Counted from the first letter of the stretch, positions 24,083 through 33,017 are shown. The stretch: 64,000 bases of DNA from an uncultured Clostridia bacterium (GCA_949290575.1 CASESJ010000003.1:124001-188000); one strand, 5' to 3'. Program-made: numbers and translations. The notes: generated by a model from the sequence alone, not told the origin.

Positions 24083-26251
24083 TTACTGACCGAGCAGAGT
24101 CATGAGGTTGAACTGATTGAATACGACTACGCAGACGAGGGATACCGTGCTCATAATCTTGATGAGGATGTCGAGGGAAGGACCGACCGTATCCTTGAGG
24201 GGGTCGCCGACGGTATCGCCGACGATAGCCGCGTCGTGCGCGGGCGAGCCCTTGCCGCAGCCTTCCACGCCGCCTGCCTCTATGTATTTCTTTGCGTTAT
24301 CCCATGCGCCGCCCGCATTGCCCGTATATATTGCCAGCATTATCGCCGAAACGGTCGCGCCGAACAGCACGCCGCCCACAAAGTATGCGCCGAAAATAAA
24401 TCCGCATATAACGGGGAATGCTATGGATATGAGTGCGGGCACAACCATCTCCTTGAGCGCGCCCTGCGAAGATATGGTTATGCAGGTCTTGTAGTCGGGT
24501 CTGGTTTCGCCCGTAAGAATGCCGGGCATTTCGGTGAACTGTCTTCTGACTTCGCTGACCATCTTTCTCGCAGCCTTTGCAACGGCGTTTATGAGCATGC
24601 CGCTGAACATGAAGGGCAGTGCCGCGCCGACAATCGCGCCGACGAGAACGTCCTTCGAGAACAGGTTGAGGAGGAGGTCGCTCATGAATGTGTACAGATA
24701 GCTCGAAAGCATCGAGACGGTAGCCAGAGCCGCCGAGCCGATTGCAAAGCCTTTACCTATAGCCGCTGTGGTGTTGCCGACGCTGTCAAGCTTGTCGGTT
24801 ATGGCGCGCACTTCCTTATCAAGTCCGCTCATCTCCGCAATGCCGCCCGCGTTGTCGCTTATGGGACCGTATGTATCTACAGAGACGGTAGCGGCAACGA
24901 ACGAGAGCATGCCCATTGCGCCGCAGCCGACGCCGTACATGCCGCCGACCACGAAGCAGAGGTAAATTGCTATGCCGAGGATGATTACGGGAAGCATGCA
25001 CGAAATCATGCCCGTAGCCATACCCTGCGTAACCGTGAGCGCGCTGCCTTCCTTGCTCGCCTGAGCAATGGACCTGGTGGGCTTATAGTCATAGCTTGTA
25101 TAATATTCGGAGACCACGCCGATGAGTATGCCGGCAATAATGCCGATTGCCGCTGCGACCCAGGGCGAAACTCTGCCTATTTCAAAACCTGCAAGTTTAA
25201 GCTGGTCCTCGGCTTCGCCTTCGAAGAGGAACCAGCACAGCAGGAAGCCGAATATTATGGTTACGCCCGCAGAAATCCAGGTGGCTAAATTCAGCTCGAG
25301 GTGCGGGTTATCTGAAAGTTTTCTCTTGATAAGGGGGAAGGAGATGCCTGCTATGCATCCGAACAACCCGATAGCCGCAAACAGAATGGGGAATGCGACC
25401 ATTTTCGCATAGAGCGTTGTAGAGACAAAGGTGTTGTGCGTGAAGATTTCAATCGCGAGTATCGCGCAGGAAAGTATTGCGCCTACGTAGCTCTCGAGCA
25501 GGTCCGAGCCAAGTCCCGCAACGTCGCCCACGTTGTCGCCTACGTTGTCCGCAATCGTGGCGGGGTTTCTGGGGTCGTCTTCGGGAATGTGAGCCTCGGT
25601 CTTGCCCACGAGGTCGGCACCCATGTCAGCAGCCTTGGTGTATATGCCGCCGCCTACGCGGTTGAACATAGCAATTACGCTGCAGCCGAGGGCATAGCCC
25701 GAGAGTATGAGCGAGAGCGAGTAGTACTGTCCGGTGATGGGGTTGAGGTTTGTGGGAAGCGCGCCCTCGTCATTGAGTACGAGCATTCCCTCCCAGAGAC
25801 CGAACACGAGGTATACTATGAGTATGCCCAGAAGCGCGAAGCCCGCAACGCACAGACCCATGACGCTGCCGCCGCGGAAAGCGACTTTGAGCGTCTTGCC
25901 CGTGTTGCGCGTTTCGTCGGCAGTCTTTGTAACGCGCACGTTGGCGTAAGTTGCTATCTTCATGCCCACGAAGCCCGCGCTCGAGCTCATGATTGCGCCG
26001 ATTAAGAAGGCTACCATCGTCTCCCAGGAAATTACAATTCCCAGGATGCCGGCGATGACAAGTCCTATGATTGCTACAATTTTGTACTCGTATCTGATGA
26101 ACGCGTTCGCGCCTTCGCGTATGGCAGCCGCAATTTCCTGCATCTTCTCGTTGCCCTCTTTGAGCTTACGGACGAGGAAGAAATTGAGCGCGGCATAAGC
26201 GAGTGCAAACAACGCTGCGAACAACACGAGTAACATCAACAGGTTGTTCAT
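24083..26251 (-). CDS. hppA: membrane-bound ion-pumping pyrophosphatase (K+-dependent, Na+-pump type)
   Basis: A 722-residue multi-span membrane enzyme that hydrolyses pyrophosphate and exports Na+ and/or H+. The substrate-binding signature DNVGDNVGDVAGLGSDLLES follows GADLVGKTEAHIPEDDPRNP, and a second set of acidic residues lies in GGAWDNAKKYIEAG. In GNTTAAIGKGF the alanine where potassium-independent enzymes have lysine marks it as the K+-dependent class, in which Na+ pumping is common. About 16 hydrophobic segments are visible. I take the ATG at 26251 behind AAGGAGA (MNNLLMLLVLFAALF), not the earlier frame opening at 26311. Monocistronic. Confidence 0.95.
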   Translation of the reverse strand: MNNLLMLLVLFAALFALAYAALNFFLVRKLKEGNEKMQEIAAAIREGANAFIRYEYKIVAIIGLVIAGILGIVISWETMVAFLIGAIMSSSAGFVGMKIATYANVRVTKTADETRNTGKTLKVAFRGGSVMGLCVAGFALLGILIVYLVFGLWEGMLVLNDEGALPTNLNPITGQYYSLSLILSGYALGCSVIAMFNRVGGGIYTKAADMGADLVGKTEAHIPEDDPRNPATIADNVGDNVGDVAGLGSDLLESYVGAILSCAILAIEIFTHNTFVSTTLYAKMVAFPILFAAIGLFGCIAGISFPLIKRKLSDNPHLELNLATWISAGVTIIFGFLLCWFLFEGEAEDQLKLAGFEIGRVSPWVAAAIGIIAGILIGVVSEYYTSYDYKPTRSIAQASKEGSALTVTQGMATGMISCMLPVIILGIAIYLCFVVGGMYGVGCGAMGMLSFVAATVSVDTYGPISDNAGGIAEMSGLDKEVRAITDKLDSVGNTTAAIGKGFAIGSAALATVSMLSSYLYTFMSDLLLNLFSKDVLVGAIVGAALPFMFSGMLINAVAKAARKMVSEVRRQFTEMPGILTGETRPDYKTCITISSQGALKEMVVPALISIAFPVICGFIFGAYFVGGVLFGATVSAIMLAIYTGNAGGAWDNAKKYIEAGGVEGCGKGSPAHDAAIVGDTVGDPLKDTVGPSLDILIKIMSTVSLVCVVVFNQFNLMTLLGQ

Positions 26252-26327
26252 TTTTTCTATTTTCTCCTTATCATGTATCTGAGATTTCTGTCGTCTGGCA
26301 TTTAAAGACAAAAATTCGTCTTTTTAT

Positions 26328-26356
26328 ATTATAACAGAGCGTCGCCGACTTGTCTA
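26328..26356 (-). promoter_or_regulatory. promoter of hppA
   Basis: Minus strand TAGACA (26356-26351), 17 bp, TATAAT (26333-26328). The leader contains a small AAAGAC/GTCTTT hairpin. Confidence 0.7.
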
Positions 26357-26571
26357 TACCTTTTTTAAATTTTTATAATATGTGCGCGCGGGCACGCACG
26401 CGTATGCCCCGCCCGTGCTAGGAAAAAAGGCAGAGGCGCGCTTTTTTTGCGCGCCGCACAAAAAAAGCGCGCCTTCGTCGCAGGCAAAAATTTCCGTTTT
26501 CGCAGGCAATGCGCATTTTGCGCCCGTTTTTGCTCAAAAAACGGCTTAAAACGCGCAAAAACAGCGGACTT

Positions 26572-26620
26572 CCACAATATATTGTTAAAATGTTAAAAAC
26601 TTTCATACAATATGTTGTGT
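26572..26620 (+). promoter_or_regulatory. NrdR box pair 1
   Basis: Two 16-bp sites resembling the NrdR consensus acaCwAtATaTwgtgt: 26572-26587 (core CAATATATTG) and 26605-26620 (ATACAATATGTTGTGT). Their starts are 33 bp apart, about three helical turns. The second ends 8 bp before the -35 of promoter 1. Confidence 0.7.
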
Positions 26621-26628
26621 TACATTGC

Positions 26629-26658
26629 TTGACTTTGCCTTCGGGTCAAGGTTATAAT
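26629..26658 (+). promoter_or_regulatory. promoter 1 of nrdD
   Basis: TTGACT (26629-26634), 18 bp, TATAAT (26653-26658). Confidence 0.65.
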
Positions 26659-26728
26659 GATTGAGCTTTCGCCAAAAAGCGGACAGGCGTCGAGGCGTCG
26701 CCGCGGACGCGCGGACTTTATCGACAAA

Positions 26729-26774
26729 ACACAAATTATTGTGGAAAAACGCGAAAATTATCAATATATTGTGT
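26729..26774 (+). promoter_or_regulatory. NrdR box pair 2
   Basis: Sites at 26729-26744 (ACACAAATTATTGTGG) and 26759-26774 (core CAATATATTG then TGT), starts 30 bp apart. The second ends 8 bp before the -35 of promoter 2, the same distance as in pair 1. Confidence 0.65.
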
Positions 26775-26782
26775 TTTCGGTA

Positions 26783-26811
26783 TTGACAAAACGCAAGGTG
26801 AGGCGTAGAAT
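26783..26811 (+). promoter_or_regulatory. promoter 2 of nrdD
   Basis: TTGACA (26783-26788), 17 bp, TAGAAT (26806-26811). Confidence 0.75.
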
Positions 26812-26895
26812 AGTATATGTAGAACTTTCCGCTCTTTATAAGGGGGCGACAAAGATAAAAATTCTGTTTCAGGAAAGCGGAAGAGAGGTAGAGAA

Positions 26896-29022
26896 ATGAA
26901 AGTTATAAAGAGAGACGGCACGACCGTAGATTTCGACAGAAGCAAGATAGCGACCGCTATAAGGAAGGCGAACGAATCTGTCGACTTCGAGGACAGAATA
27001 GACGATGCCCAGATAGAAAAGATAGTAGACGACATCTCTTCGCGTCACAGAACGCGTCTGCTCGTCGAAGATATTCAGGATATGGTGGAAGAGAAGCTGA
27101 TGGAATTGCAGAAATATCAGCTTATGAAGTCATACATTCTCTACCGCTACGAGCGTGCGCTCATCCGTAAGGCAAACACCACGGACGAGAGCATACTTTC
27201 GCTCATCAAAAACGCCAACAAGGACGTAATGGAGGAGAATTCCAACAAGAACGCGCGCACTGCGTCGACGCAGCGCGACCTCATAGCAGGCGAAGTTTCC
27301 AAGGACCTCACCCGCAGAATTCTTCTGCCCGAATACATCTCCAAAGCTCACGACGAGGGTGCAATTCACTTCCACGACGCCGACTATTTCCTTCAGCCCA
27401 TTTTCAACTGCTGCCTTGTCAACATCAAGGACATGCTCGAAAACGGCACGGTAATGAACGGCAAGATGATTGAAAGCCCCAAGTCCTTCCAGGTTGCCTG
27501 CACGATTGTCACGCAGATAATAGCGTCTGTCGCGTCCTCGCAGTACGGCGGACAGTCCGTAAACGTTGCGCACCTCGGCAAGTATCTGCGCCGCACCCGC
27601 GAAAAGTATATGAAGCAGTGCGACGAAAAGTTCGGCGATAAGATTTCCGAGGAAGAGAAGAAGCAGATTGTCGACATGCGCCTCAAGGACGAGCTCAAGG
27701 CGGGCGTTCAGACCATACAGTATCAGATTAACACCCTCATGACGACCAACGGACAGTCTCCATTCGTCACGCTCTTCATGTATCTCGACGAAAACGACGA
27801 GTATATCGAAGAGAACGCTATGATTATCGAAGAAATTCTCCGTCAGCGTTATCAGGGCATAAAGAACGAAGTGGGCGTCTACGTCACTCCCGCATTCCCC
27901 AAGCTCATATACGTACTTGACGAAAACAACTGCCTCAAGGGCGGCAAGTACGACTACCTCACAAGGCTCGCAGTAAAGTGCTCTTCGAAGCGTCTCTATC
28001 CCGACTACATCTCGGCGAAGAAGATGCGCGAAAATTACGAGGGCAACGTGTTCTCGCCCATGGGCTGCCGCTCCTTCCTGTCCCCCTGGAAGGATGAAAA
28101 CGGCAACTATAAGTTCGAAGGTCGTTTCAATCAGGGCGTAGTTTCCATAAATCTGCCCCAGTGCGGCATACTCGCAAAGGGTGACGAAAAGAAATTCTGG
28201 GAAATTCTCGAAGAGAGACTTCAGCTCTGCTACGACGCGTTGATGGTGCGCCACAACGCGCTCATGGGCACGCTCTCGGACGTATCCCCCGTGCACTGGC
28301 AGTACGGCGCAATCGCGCGCCTCGGCAAGGGCGAGAAGATAGATAAATACCTGCTCGACGGTTACTCTACAATATCCCTCGGCTATATCGGACTTTACGA
28401 AGTCACCAAGCTCGTCAAGGGCGTGTCGCATACCGACCCCGAAGGACTTAAATTCGCGCTCAAGGTAATGCGCACTCTGCGCGAGCACTGCGAAAAGTGG
28501 AAGAAGGAGACGGGTATAGGTTTCGGTCTGTACGGCACTCCCGCAGAGAGCCTCTGCTACCGCTTCGCAAGAATTGACAAGGAACGCTTTGGCACAATTC
28601 CCGACGTCACCGACAAGGGTTACTACACCAACAGCTACCATGTCGACGTGCGCGAAAAGATTGACGCGTTCTCAAAGTTCACGTTCGAGAGCCAGTTCCA
28701 GCAGATTTCCTCGGGCGGCGCGATATCCTATGTAGAAATTCCCAACATGCGCAATAACCTGACGGCTATGGAGGACGTCGTAAGATTTATTTACGACAAT
28801 ATCCAGTATGCCGAATTCAACACCAAGTCGGACTATTGCCACGTCTGCGGTTTCGACGGAGAGATTATAATCAACGACAACAACGAATGGGAATGCCCCG
28901 TCTGCCACAACAAGGACCAGCGCAAGATGAACGTCACCCGCCGCACCTGCGGATATCTGGGCGAGAACTTCTGGAACGTCGGCAAGACCAAGGAAATAAA
29001 AGCCAGAGTGCTTCATCTCTGA
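26896..29022 (+). CDS. nrdD: anaerobic ribonucleoside-triphosphate reductase (class III)
   Basis: A 708-residue glycyl-radical enzyme making dNTPs without oxygen. An N-terminal ATP-cone (about 1-95, VIKRDGTTVDFDRSKIATAI) gives allosteric control. Near the C-terminus a zinc site CHVCGF...CPVC is followed by the glycyl-radical loop RRTCGYLGENFWNVG. Full length. Start ATG behind GAGGTAGAG. Upstream are two promoters with paired NrdR-type boxes, so repression by NrdR is likely although nrdR is not in the window. The activase gene nrdG follows after a hairpin. Confidence 0.97.
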   Translation: MKVIKRDGTTVDFDRSKIATAIRKANESVDFEDRIDDAQIEKIVDDISSRHRTRLLVEDIQDMVEEKLMELQKYQLMKSYILYRYERALIRKANTTDESILSLIKNANKDVMEENSNKNARTASTQRDLIAGEVSKDLTRRILLPEYISKAHDEGAIHFHDADYFLQPIFNCCLVNIKDMLENGTVMNGKMIESPKSFQVACTIVTQIIASVASSQYGGQSVNVAHLGKYLRRTREKYMKQCDEKFGDKISEEEKKQIVDMRLKDELKAGVQTIQYQINTLMTTNGQSPFVTLFMYLDENDEYIEENAMIIEEILRQRYQGIKNEVGVYVTPAFPKLIYVLDENNCLKGGKYDYLTRLAVKCSSKRLYPDYISAKKMRENYEGNVFSPMGCRSFLSPWKDENGNYKFEGRFNQGVVSINLPQCGILAKGDEKKFWEILEERLQLCYDALMVRHNALMGTLSDVSPVHWQYGAIARLGKGEKIDKYLLDGYSTISLGYIGLYEVTKLVKGVSHTDPEGLKFALKVMRTLREHCEKWKKETGIGFGLYGTPAESLCYRFARIDKERFGTIPDVTDKGYYTNSYHVDVREKIDAFSKFTFESQFQQISSGGAISYVEIPNMRNNLTAMEDVVRFIYDNIQYAEFNTKSDYCHVCGFDGEIIINDNNEWECPVCHNKDQRKMNVTRRTCGYLGENFWNVGKTKEIKARVLHL

Positions 29023-29041
29023 TATAAGAAGACAAAACTTG

Positions 29042-29075
29042 TTACCGCCGCGGCAGTCAACTGCCGCGGCGGTAA
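29042..29075 (+). terminator. hairpin between nrdD and nrdG
   Basis: Perfect 15-bp stem (29042-29056 with 29061-29075, loop TCAA) with no U-run after it; probably an mRNA stabiliser or processing site that sets nrdD above nrdG. Confidence 0.6.
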
Positions 29076-29122
29076 GCGACAGAGCATAAATAAAGAGGTC
29101 GGCAGAGCCTCAGAATACAGTT

Positions 29123-29656
29123 ATGAATTACGCAACAATCAAATGGTATGACATCTCAAACGGTCCCGGCGTGCGCGTGTCGCTGTACGTCAGCGGTTGC
29201 CGCAATCACTGCAAGGGCTGTTTCAATCCCGAAACGTGGGACTTTTGCTACGGCGAACCCTTCACGCCCGAGGTTGAAGAAAAAATAATCAAGGGTCTCG
29301 AGCCCGACTACATAAAGGGCTTCACGCTGCTCGGCGGAGACCCGTTCGAACCCGAAAATCAGAAGGTGCTCGCACCCTTTTTAAAGAGGCTGCGCGCGCG
29401 CTACCCCGATAAGTCTTTCTGGTGCTTTACGGGCTACGACTACGAAGCCGACCTGCTCACCGGCAAGCTGGGCGACGGCGACCTCGTAATGGATATGCTG
29501 TCCTGTCTGGACGTGCTTGTCGACGGCAGGTTCGTCGAGGAGCTCAAAGACCTGAACCTCAAGTTCAAGGGCTCTTCCAACCAGCGCACCATACTCGTTC
29601 AGCCCTCGCTCGAAAAGGACGAGGTTGTTCTCTGGGACGAACAGACGGTGGTATAA
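29123..29656 (+). CDS. nrdG: anaerobic ribonucleotide reductase activating protein
   Basis: A 177-residue radical SAM activase that installs the glycyl radical on NrdD. The cluster-binding motif is SGCRNHCKGCFNPETWDF with Cys26, Cys30 and Cys33, and TLLGGDPFEPEN is the SAM-binding GGD region. Normal length. ATG at 29123; the upstream ribosome binding site is weak. Partner of nrdD in the same transcription unit. Confidence 0.96.
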   Translation: MNYATIKWYDISNGPGVRVSLYVSGCRNHCKGCFNPETWDFCYGEPFTPEVEEKIIKGLEPDYIKGFTLLGGDPFEPENQKVLAPFLKRLRARYPDKSFWCFTGYDYEADLLTGKLGDGDLVMDMLSCLDVLVDGRFVEELKDLNLKFKGSSNQRTILVQPSLEKDEVVLWDEQTVV

Positions 29657-29807
29657 ATCTTTGCTAATATATATTCGCCGCGGTATATCCCCGCGCAAAC
29701 TGCTGTTTTTGCGCGCAGATAACGGTTCGGAGCGGCGGCGCGCTGCCTGAAAGCAGGGCGAAAAAATGCCATAATAAAAAGTTTAAATTTCTTTACGCGA
29801 GGATAAA

Positions 29808-30245
29808 ATGAAAGTCAACGTAAAAAAACTCAACGACAAAGCGCGTCTGCCCGTCTACGGCAGTCAGTATGCCGCGGGAGCTGACCTGTGCGCATGCACG
29901 GACGGCGACGTAACAATTCTTCCGCACGAAACCGCAATGATACCTACGGGGCTGGCAATCGAGTTGCCCGTGGGCTATGCGGGTCTGATATATGCACGCA
30001 GCGGTCTGGCTTCAAAGAAGGGACTTGCCCCCGCCAACAAGGTGGGCGTGGTCGACTGCGACTACCGCGGAGAGGTCAAGGTAGCCCTGCACAATCACGG
30101 CAGCGTTCCTCAGACAATTTCCGACGGCGAGCGCATTGCCCAGCTCGTCATTGCGCCCTACCTTACGGCGCAGTTCGAGGAGGCTGAGGAACTCTCTTCA
30201 ACCGTGCGCGGCGAGGGCGGTTTCGGCTCTACGGGCACAAAATAA
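29808..30245 (+). CDS. dut: dUTP diphosphatase
   Basis: A 145-residue trimeric dUTPase that removes dUTP and supplies dUMP for thymidylate. The five family motifs are visible: AAGADLCA, ARSGLASKKGL, NKVGVVDCDYRGEV, GERIAQLVI and RGEGGFGSTG. GCGAGGAT precedes the ATG. Following nrdDG, it groups dNTP metabolism genes. A weak hairpin terminator follows. Confidence 0.96.
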   Translation: MKVNVKKLNDKARLPVYGSQYAAGADLCACTDGDVTILPHETAMIPTGLAIELPVGYAGLIYARSGLASKKGLAPANKVGVVDCDYRGEVKVALHNHGSVPQTISDGERIAQLVIAPYLTAQFEEAEELSSTVRGEGGFGSTGTK

Positions 30246-30252
30246 TGGCTTA

Positions 30253-30290
30253 ATGCGCCGCGACGTTATCGTCGCGGCGCAAAAATTTTG
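30253..30290 (+). terminator. hairpin after dut
   Basis: TGCGCCGCGAC (30254-30264) pairs with GTCGCGGCGCA (30271-30281), followed by AAAATTTTG. Confidence 0.6.
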
Positions 30291-30299
30291 CGGGCGGTA

Positions 30300-30328
30300 T
30301 TGACAGTAAGTCAAGTTTGTAATACAAT
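30300..30328 (+). promoter_or_regulatory. promoter of the ROK kinase - rex unit
   Basis: TTGACA (30300-30305), 17 bp, TACAAT (30323-30328). Confidence 0.75.
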
Positions 30329-30365
30329 ATATAATAAGTATAAATTTAGCTAAAGAGGGTAAAGC

Positions 30366-31304
30366 ATGAAATATTATATCGGAATAGACATAGGCGGAGC
30401 TACAATCAAAGCCATGTGCCTGACTGTTCGCGGAAGGGTTCTGAGCGAAGCAAGCTGCCCCACGGAAAGCCAGCGCGGAGGTCAGGTTATGTGCGACAAC
30501 ATAGTCGCGCTCTTCAACAAGGTGCGCGCGGGCATTGACGGCGAACTGGTCGGCATAGGCGTGGGTTGTCCAGGCATGATAAATACCCTCGAAGGCGTAG
30601 TCAAGTTTGCGGGCAACCTCGGGCTGAGGGATTTTCCTCTCGGCGCGGAGCTCGAAAAGAGGCTCGGCATGCCCGTAAAGATGACAAACGACGCAAATGC
30701 GGCGGCTCTCGGCGAGGCTAAGTTCGGCGCGGGCAAGCATCGCAAGAATTCCATACTCGTCACGCTCGGCACGGGCGTCGGCGGCGGCATAGTTCTCGGC
30801 GGCAGGATTTTCGAAGGTAACATGTCTGCCGGCGCGGAGATAGGACATATGGTCATTGAGACCAACGGCGATAGGTGCACCTGCGGCAGAAAGGGCTGTT
30901 TTGAAGTGTACTCTTCTGCGACTGCGCTCATGCGCAGGACGCGCAGCGCGATGGAGGAGGACAAGAGCTCTGCGATGTGGGGCAAATACAACTCCCGCGA
31001 CTGCACGGGCAGGACGGCATTCGACTTTATGGACAGCGATAAGTCGGCAAAGGAAGTTGTCGACTGGTACATAAAATATCTCGGCTGCGGACTTGTCAAC
31101 CTTGCAAACATCTTCCGTCCCGAGGTAATAATGCTGGGCGGCGGAGTTGCGGCGCAAGGCGAAAAACTTACAAAGCCCCTGCAGGAAATAATGGATAAAA
31201 AGGTCTTTGGCGGCAACGACTACGCCAGAGTAGAGGTGGTAACGGCTTCGCTTGGCAACAAGGCTGGCTGTATGGGCGCAGCCGTGCTTGCCATGAACAA
31301 GTAA
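30366..31304 (+). CDS. ROK family sugar kinase (probable glucokinase)
   Basis: A 312-residue cytoplasmic kinase. N-terminal phosphate-binding loop GIDIGGATIKAM, the central catalytic MTNDANAAALGEAKFGAG, LGTGVGGGIV, and the zinc-binding ROK signature GHMVIETNGDRCTCGRKGCF. No helix-turn-helix is fused at the N-terminus, so it is an enzyme and not a NagC/XylR-type repressor. Glucose is the likeliest substrate but other hexoses or N-acetyl sugars are possible. GAGGGT precedes the ATG. The rex gene follows 21 bases later. Confidence 0.9.
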   Translation: MKYYIGIDIGGATIKAMCLTVRGRVLSEASCPTESQRGGQVMCDNIVALFNKVRAGIDGELVGIGVGCPGMINTLEGVVKFAGNLGLRDFPLGAELEKRLGMPVKMTNDANAAALGEAKFGAGKHRKNSILVTLGTGVGGGIVLGGRIFEGNMSAGAEIGHMVIETNGDRCTCGRKGCFEVYSSATALMRRTRSAMEEDKSSAMWGKYNSRDCTGRTAFDFMDSDKSAKEVVDWYIKYLGCGLVNLANIFRPEVIMLGGGVAAQGEKLTKPLQEIMDKKVFGGNDYARVEVVTASLGNKAGCMGAAVLAMNK

Positions 31305-31325
31305 GTCGTTTCAAAGGGGAAAATT

Positions 31326-31943
31326 ATGAACAAAGCTATACCCGTATTTTCGTTGCAGAGGTTGCCCGTCTACCTCAATTATCTTCGCGGGCTGACGGAT
31401 GACGACGAAAACAACTTCATCTCTTCGGGCAGAATTGCAACTGCTCTTGGCTTCGGCGAAGTGCTGGTCAGAAAAGACCTCGCTTACACCGGCTGTGCGG
31501 GCAGACCCAAGGTGGGCTACCCCCGCGCAGAGCTTATAGCCGCTCTGGAAGAGTTCCTCTGCGTCAACGCCCGCAAGACGGCGGTCATAATAGGCGTGGG
31601 CGGGCTGGGCAGCGCGCTTTTAAGCTACGGCGGTTTCGAGCATTACGGCTTTCAGGTGCCCGTCGCATTCGACAGCGACCCCGCAAAGATAGGCACATAT
31701 ATATCGGGCAAGCCCGTGCTGGACGTGAACGACCTTGAAAAGGGCTGTAAGGATGTCGGCGCGGTGCTGGCGATAATCGCCGTCCCCGCCTCGGCTGCTC
31801 ACAGCGTGGGCGAACAGCTCAGGCTGGCGGGAATTAAAGCCATACTCAACTTCGCGCCCGTTCAGCTAAATCTGGGCGAAGAGGTAAAGGTCATAAATAT
31901 GGACGTAGCAGCTAACCTCGCCGTTCTTTCGGCAATGATTTAA
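31326..31943 (+). CDS. rex: redox-sensing transcriptional repressor Rex
   Basis: A 205-residue repressor that leaves DNA when NADH binds. N-terminal winged helix (LQRLPVYLNYLRGLTDDDEN, ISSGRIATALGFGEVLVRKD) and a C-terminal Rossmann domain starting VIIGVGGLGSALL; the terminal helix supports domain-swapped dimers. In anaerobes Rex controls hydrogenase and fermentation genes, so the hydrogenase operon at 41.4 kb is a plausible target. AAAGGGG precedes the ATG; a strong terminator follows. Confidence 0.96.
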   Translation: MNKAIPVFSLQRLPVYLNYLRGLTDDDENNFISSGRIATALGFGEVLVRKDLAYTGCAGRPKVGYPRAELIAALEEFLCVNARKTAVIIGVGGLGSALLSYGGFEHYGFQVPVAFDSDPAKIGTYISGKPVLDVNDLEKGCKDVGAVLAIIAVPASAAHSVGEQLRLAGIKAILNFAPVQLNLGEEVKVINMDVAANLAVLSAMI

Positions 31944-31951
31944 TTGTTTAT

Positions 31952-31988
31952 ACAGCCGCTCTACCGACGGTAGAGCGGCTTTTTTTTA
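31952..31988 (+). terminator. terminator of rex
   Basis: AGCCGCTCTACC (31954-31965) pairs with GGTAGAGCGGCT (31969-31980), then TTTTTTT. Confidence 0.93.
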
Positions 31989-32036
31989 TAGTAGAGTGCG
32001 CCGTTAAATCGTAGATTTAAAGTAATCGGCATTTTA

Positions 32037-32065
32037 TTGACTTTGCTTTCGCGCTTTTGTAAACT
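32037..32065 (+). promoter_or_regulatory. promoter of the DegV gene
   Basis: TTGACT (32037-32042), 17 bp, TAAACT (32060-32065) with an upstream TG. Confidence 0.55.
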
Positions 32066-32126
32066 TCATATGTAAATAAAATTTTATCGGTTGCGCCTGA
32101 AGGCGCGCATACGGAGGCAACTTAAA

Positions 32127-33017
32127 ATGTCACAGTACAAGATAACCTGTTGTTCCACATGCGATCTGTCCGCCGAGCACCTCAGAGCTCTCGGCGTGCC
32201 CTTCGCAAAATATCACTATATAATAGACGGCGTCGACTATTCCGACGACCTCTTTTCCACATCCACGCCAGAAGAATTCTACGGCAAAATAGACGGCGGC
32301 GCAATGCCCACCACCTCGCAGGTGACGCCCGAAGAGCTTATATCTCTCTGGAAACCCATCCTTGACGGCGGAGAGGACATACTTCACATAGAATTTTCCT
32401 CGGGGCTTTCGGGCGGATTTACCTCGGCAAAGCTTGCAAAAGCCGAAATCGAAAAGGACTATAAGGGCAGAAAAATCATACTCGTAGACTCGCTCGCCGC
32501 GTCGTCGGGCTACGGACTGCTCGTGGATAAGGCTGTGGAACTCAAAGAGGGCGGCATGTCTATGGAGGAGCTCGCCGACTGGCTGGAGGAAAACAAACTC
32601 CGCCTGCGCCACTGGTTCTTTTCGACCAATCTTCAGCACTTCAAGCGCGGCGGCAGAATTTCCGCGACGGCGGCGGCAGTGGGCTCTGTGCTCAATATCT
32701 GTCCCGTAATGGACGTCAATTCGGAGGGCAAGCTTATAGTCCGCAAGAAGGCTCTCGGCAAGAAAAAGGCAATAAGAGAGATGTTCAACATTATGAGCGA
32801 ACAGGCAGAGGGCGGTCAGGACTACAACGGCAAGTGCTTCATTTCCCACTCGCGCGTTCCCGTCGACGCTCTGGCTCTCGCCTCGCTCATAGAGGAGAAT
32901 TTCCCCTCGTTGTGCGGCAAGGTCGAAATCGACAATATCGGCACGGTAATAGGCTCGCACACCGGTCCCGGTTGCGTCGCGCTCTTCTTCTTCAGCTCGG
33001 ACAAGCGCACTCTCTGA
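32127..33017 (+). CDS. DegV family fatty-acid-binding protein
   Basis: A 296-residue cytoplasmic DegV/FakB-type protein, which holds a fatty acid for phosphorylation by the FakA kinase. Visible: STCDLSAEHL at the N-terminus, TSQVTPEEL, the fatty acid head-group loop SSGLSGGFTSAKLA, RGGRISATAAAVGSVLNICP and a late HTGPGCVALFF. ATG at 32127 behind ACGGAGG; the frame upstream to 32091 is leader. No fakA gene is nearby. Confidence 0.92.
   Translation: MSQYKITCCSTCDLSAEHLRALGVPFAKYHYIIDGVDYSDDLFSTSTPEEFYGKIDGGAMPTTSQVTPEELISLWKPILDGGEDILHIEFSSGLSGGFTSAKLAKAEIEKDYKGRKIILVDSLAASSGYGLLVDKAVELKEGGMSMEELADWLEENKLRLRHWFFSTNLQHFKRGGRISATAAAVGSVLNICPVMDVNSEGKLIVRKKALGKKKAIREMFNIMSEQAEGGQDYNGKCFISHSRVPVDALALASLIEENFPSLCGKVEIDNIGTVIGSHTGPGCVALFFFSSDKRTL

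Larger units (their letters stand above)
26357..26895. other. regulatory region between hppA and nrdD
   Basis: A long divergent intergenic region. It holds a 15-bp stem hairpin (26434-26448 with 26460-26474), two pairs of NrdR-type boxes and two promoters. An 80-residue frame at 26657-26899 spans the second box pair and promoter and has no family resemblance, so I do not call it a gene. Confidence 0.6.

Noticed and set aside
24236..25288. 350-residue plus-strand frame within hppA
   Set aside because: Antisense to the pyrophosphatase; composition (Ala, His, Arg) is typical of a shadow frame.
26657..26899. 80-residue frame just upstream of nrdD
   Set aside because: It begins inside a -10 box, runs through NrdR-type boxes and the second promoter, and has no family resemblance.
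27130..28641. 503-residue open frame on the minus strand across nrdD
   Set aside because: It is antisense to a complete, motif-rich nrdD gene. The GC-rich third positions of the real gene keep the opposite frame free of stops. No family features.
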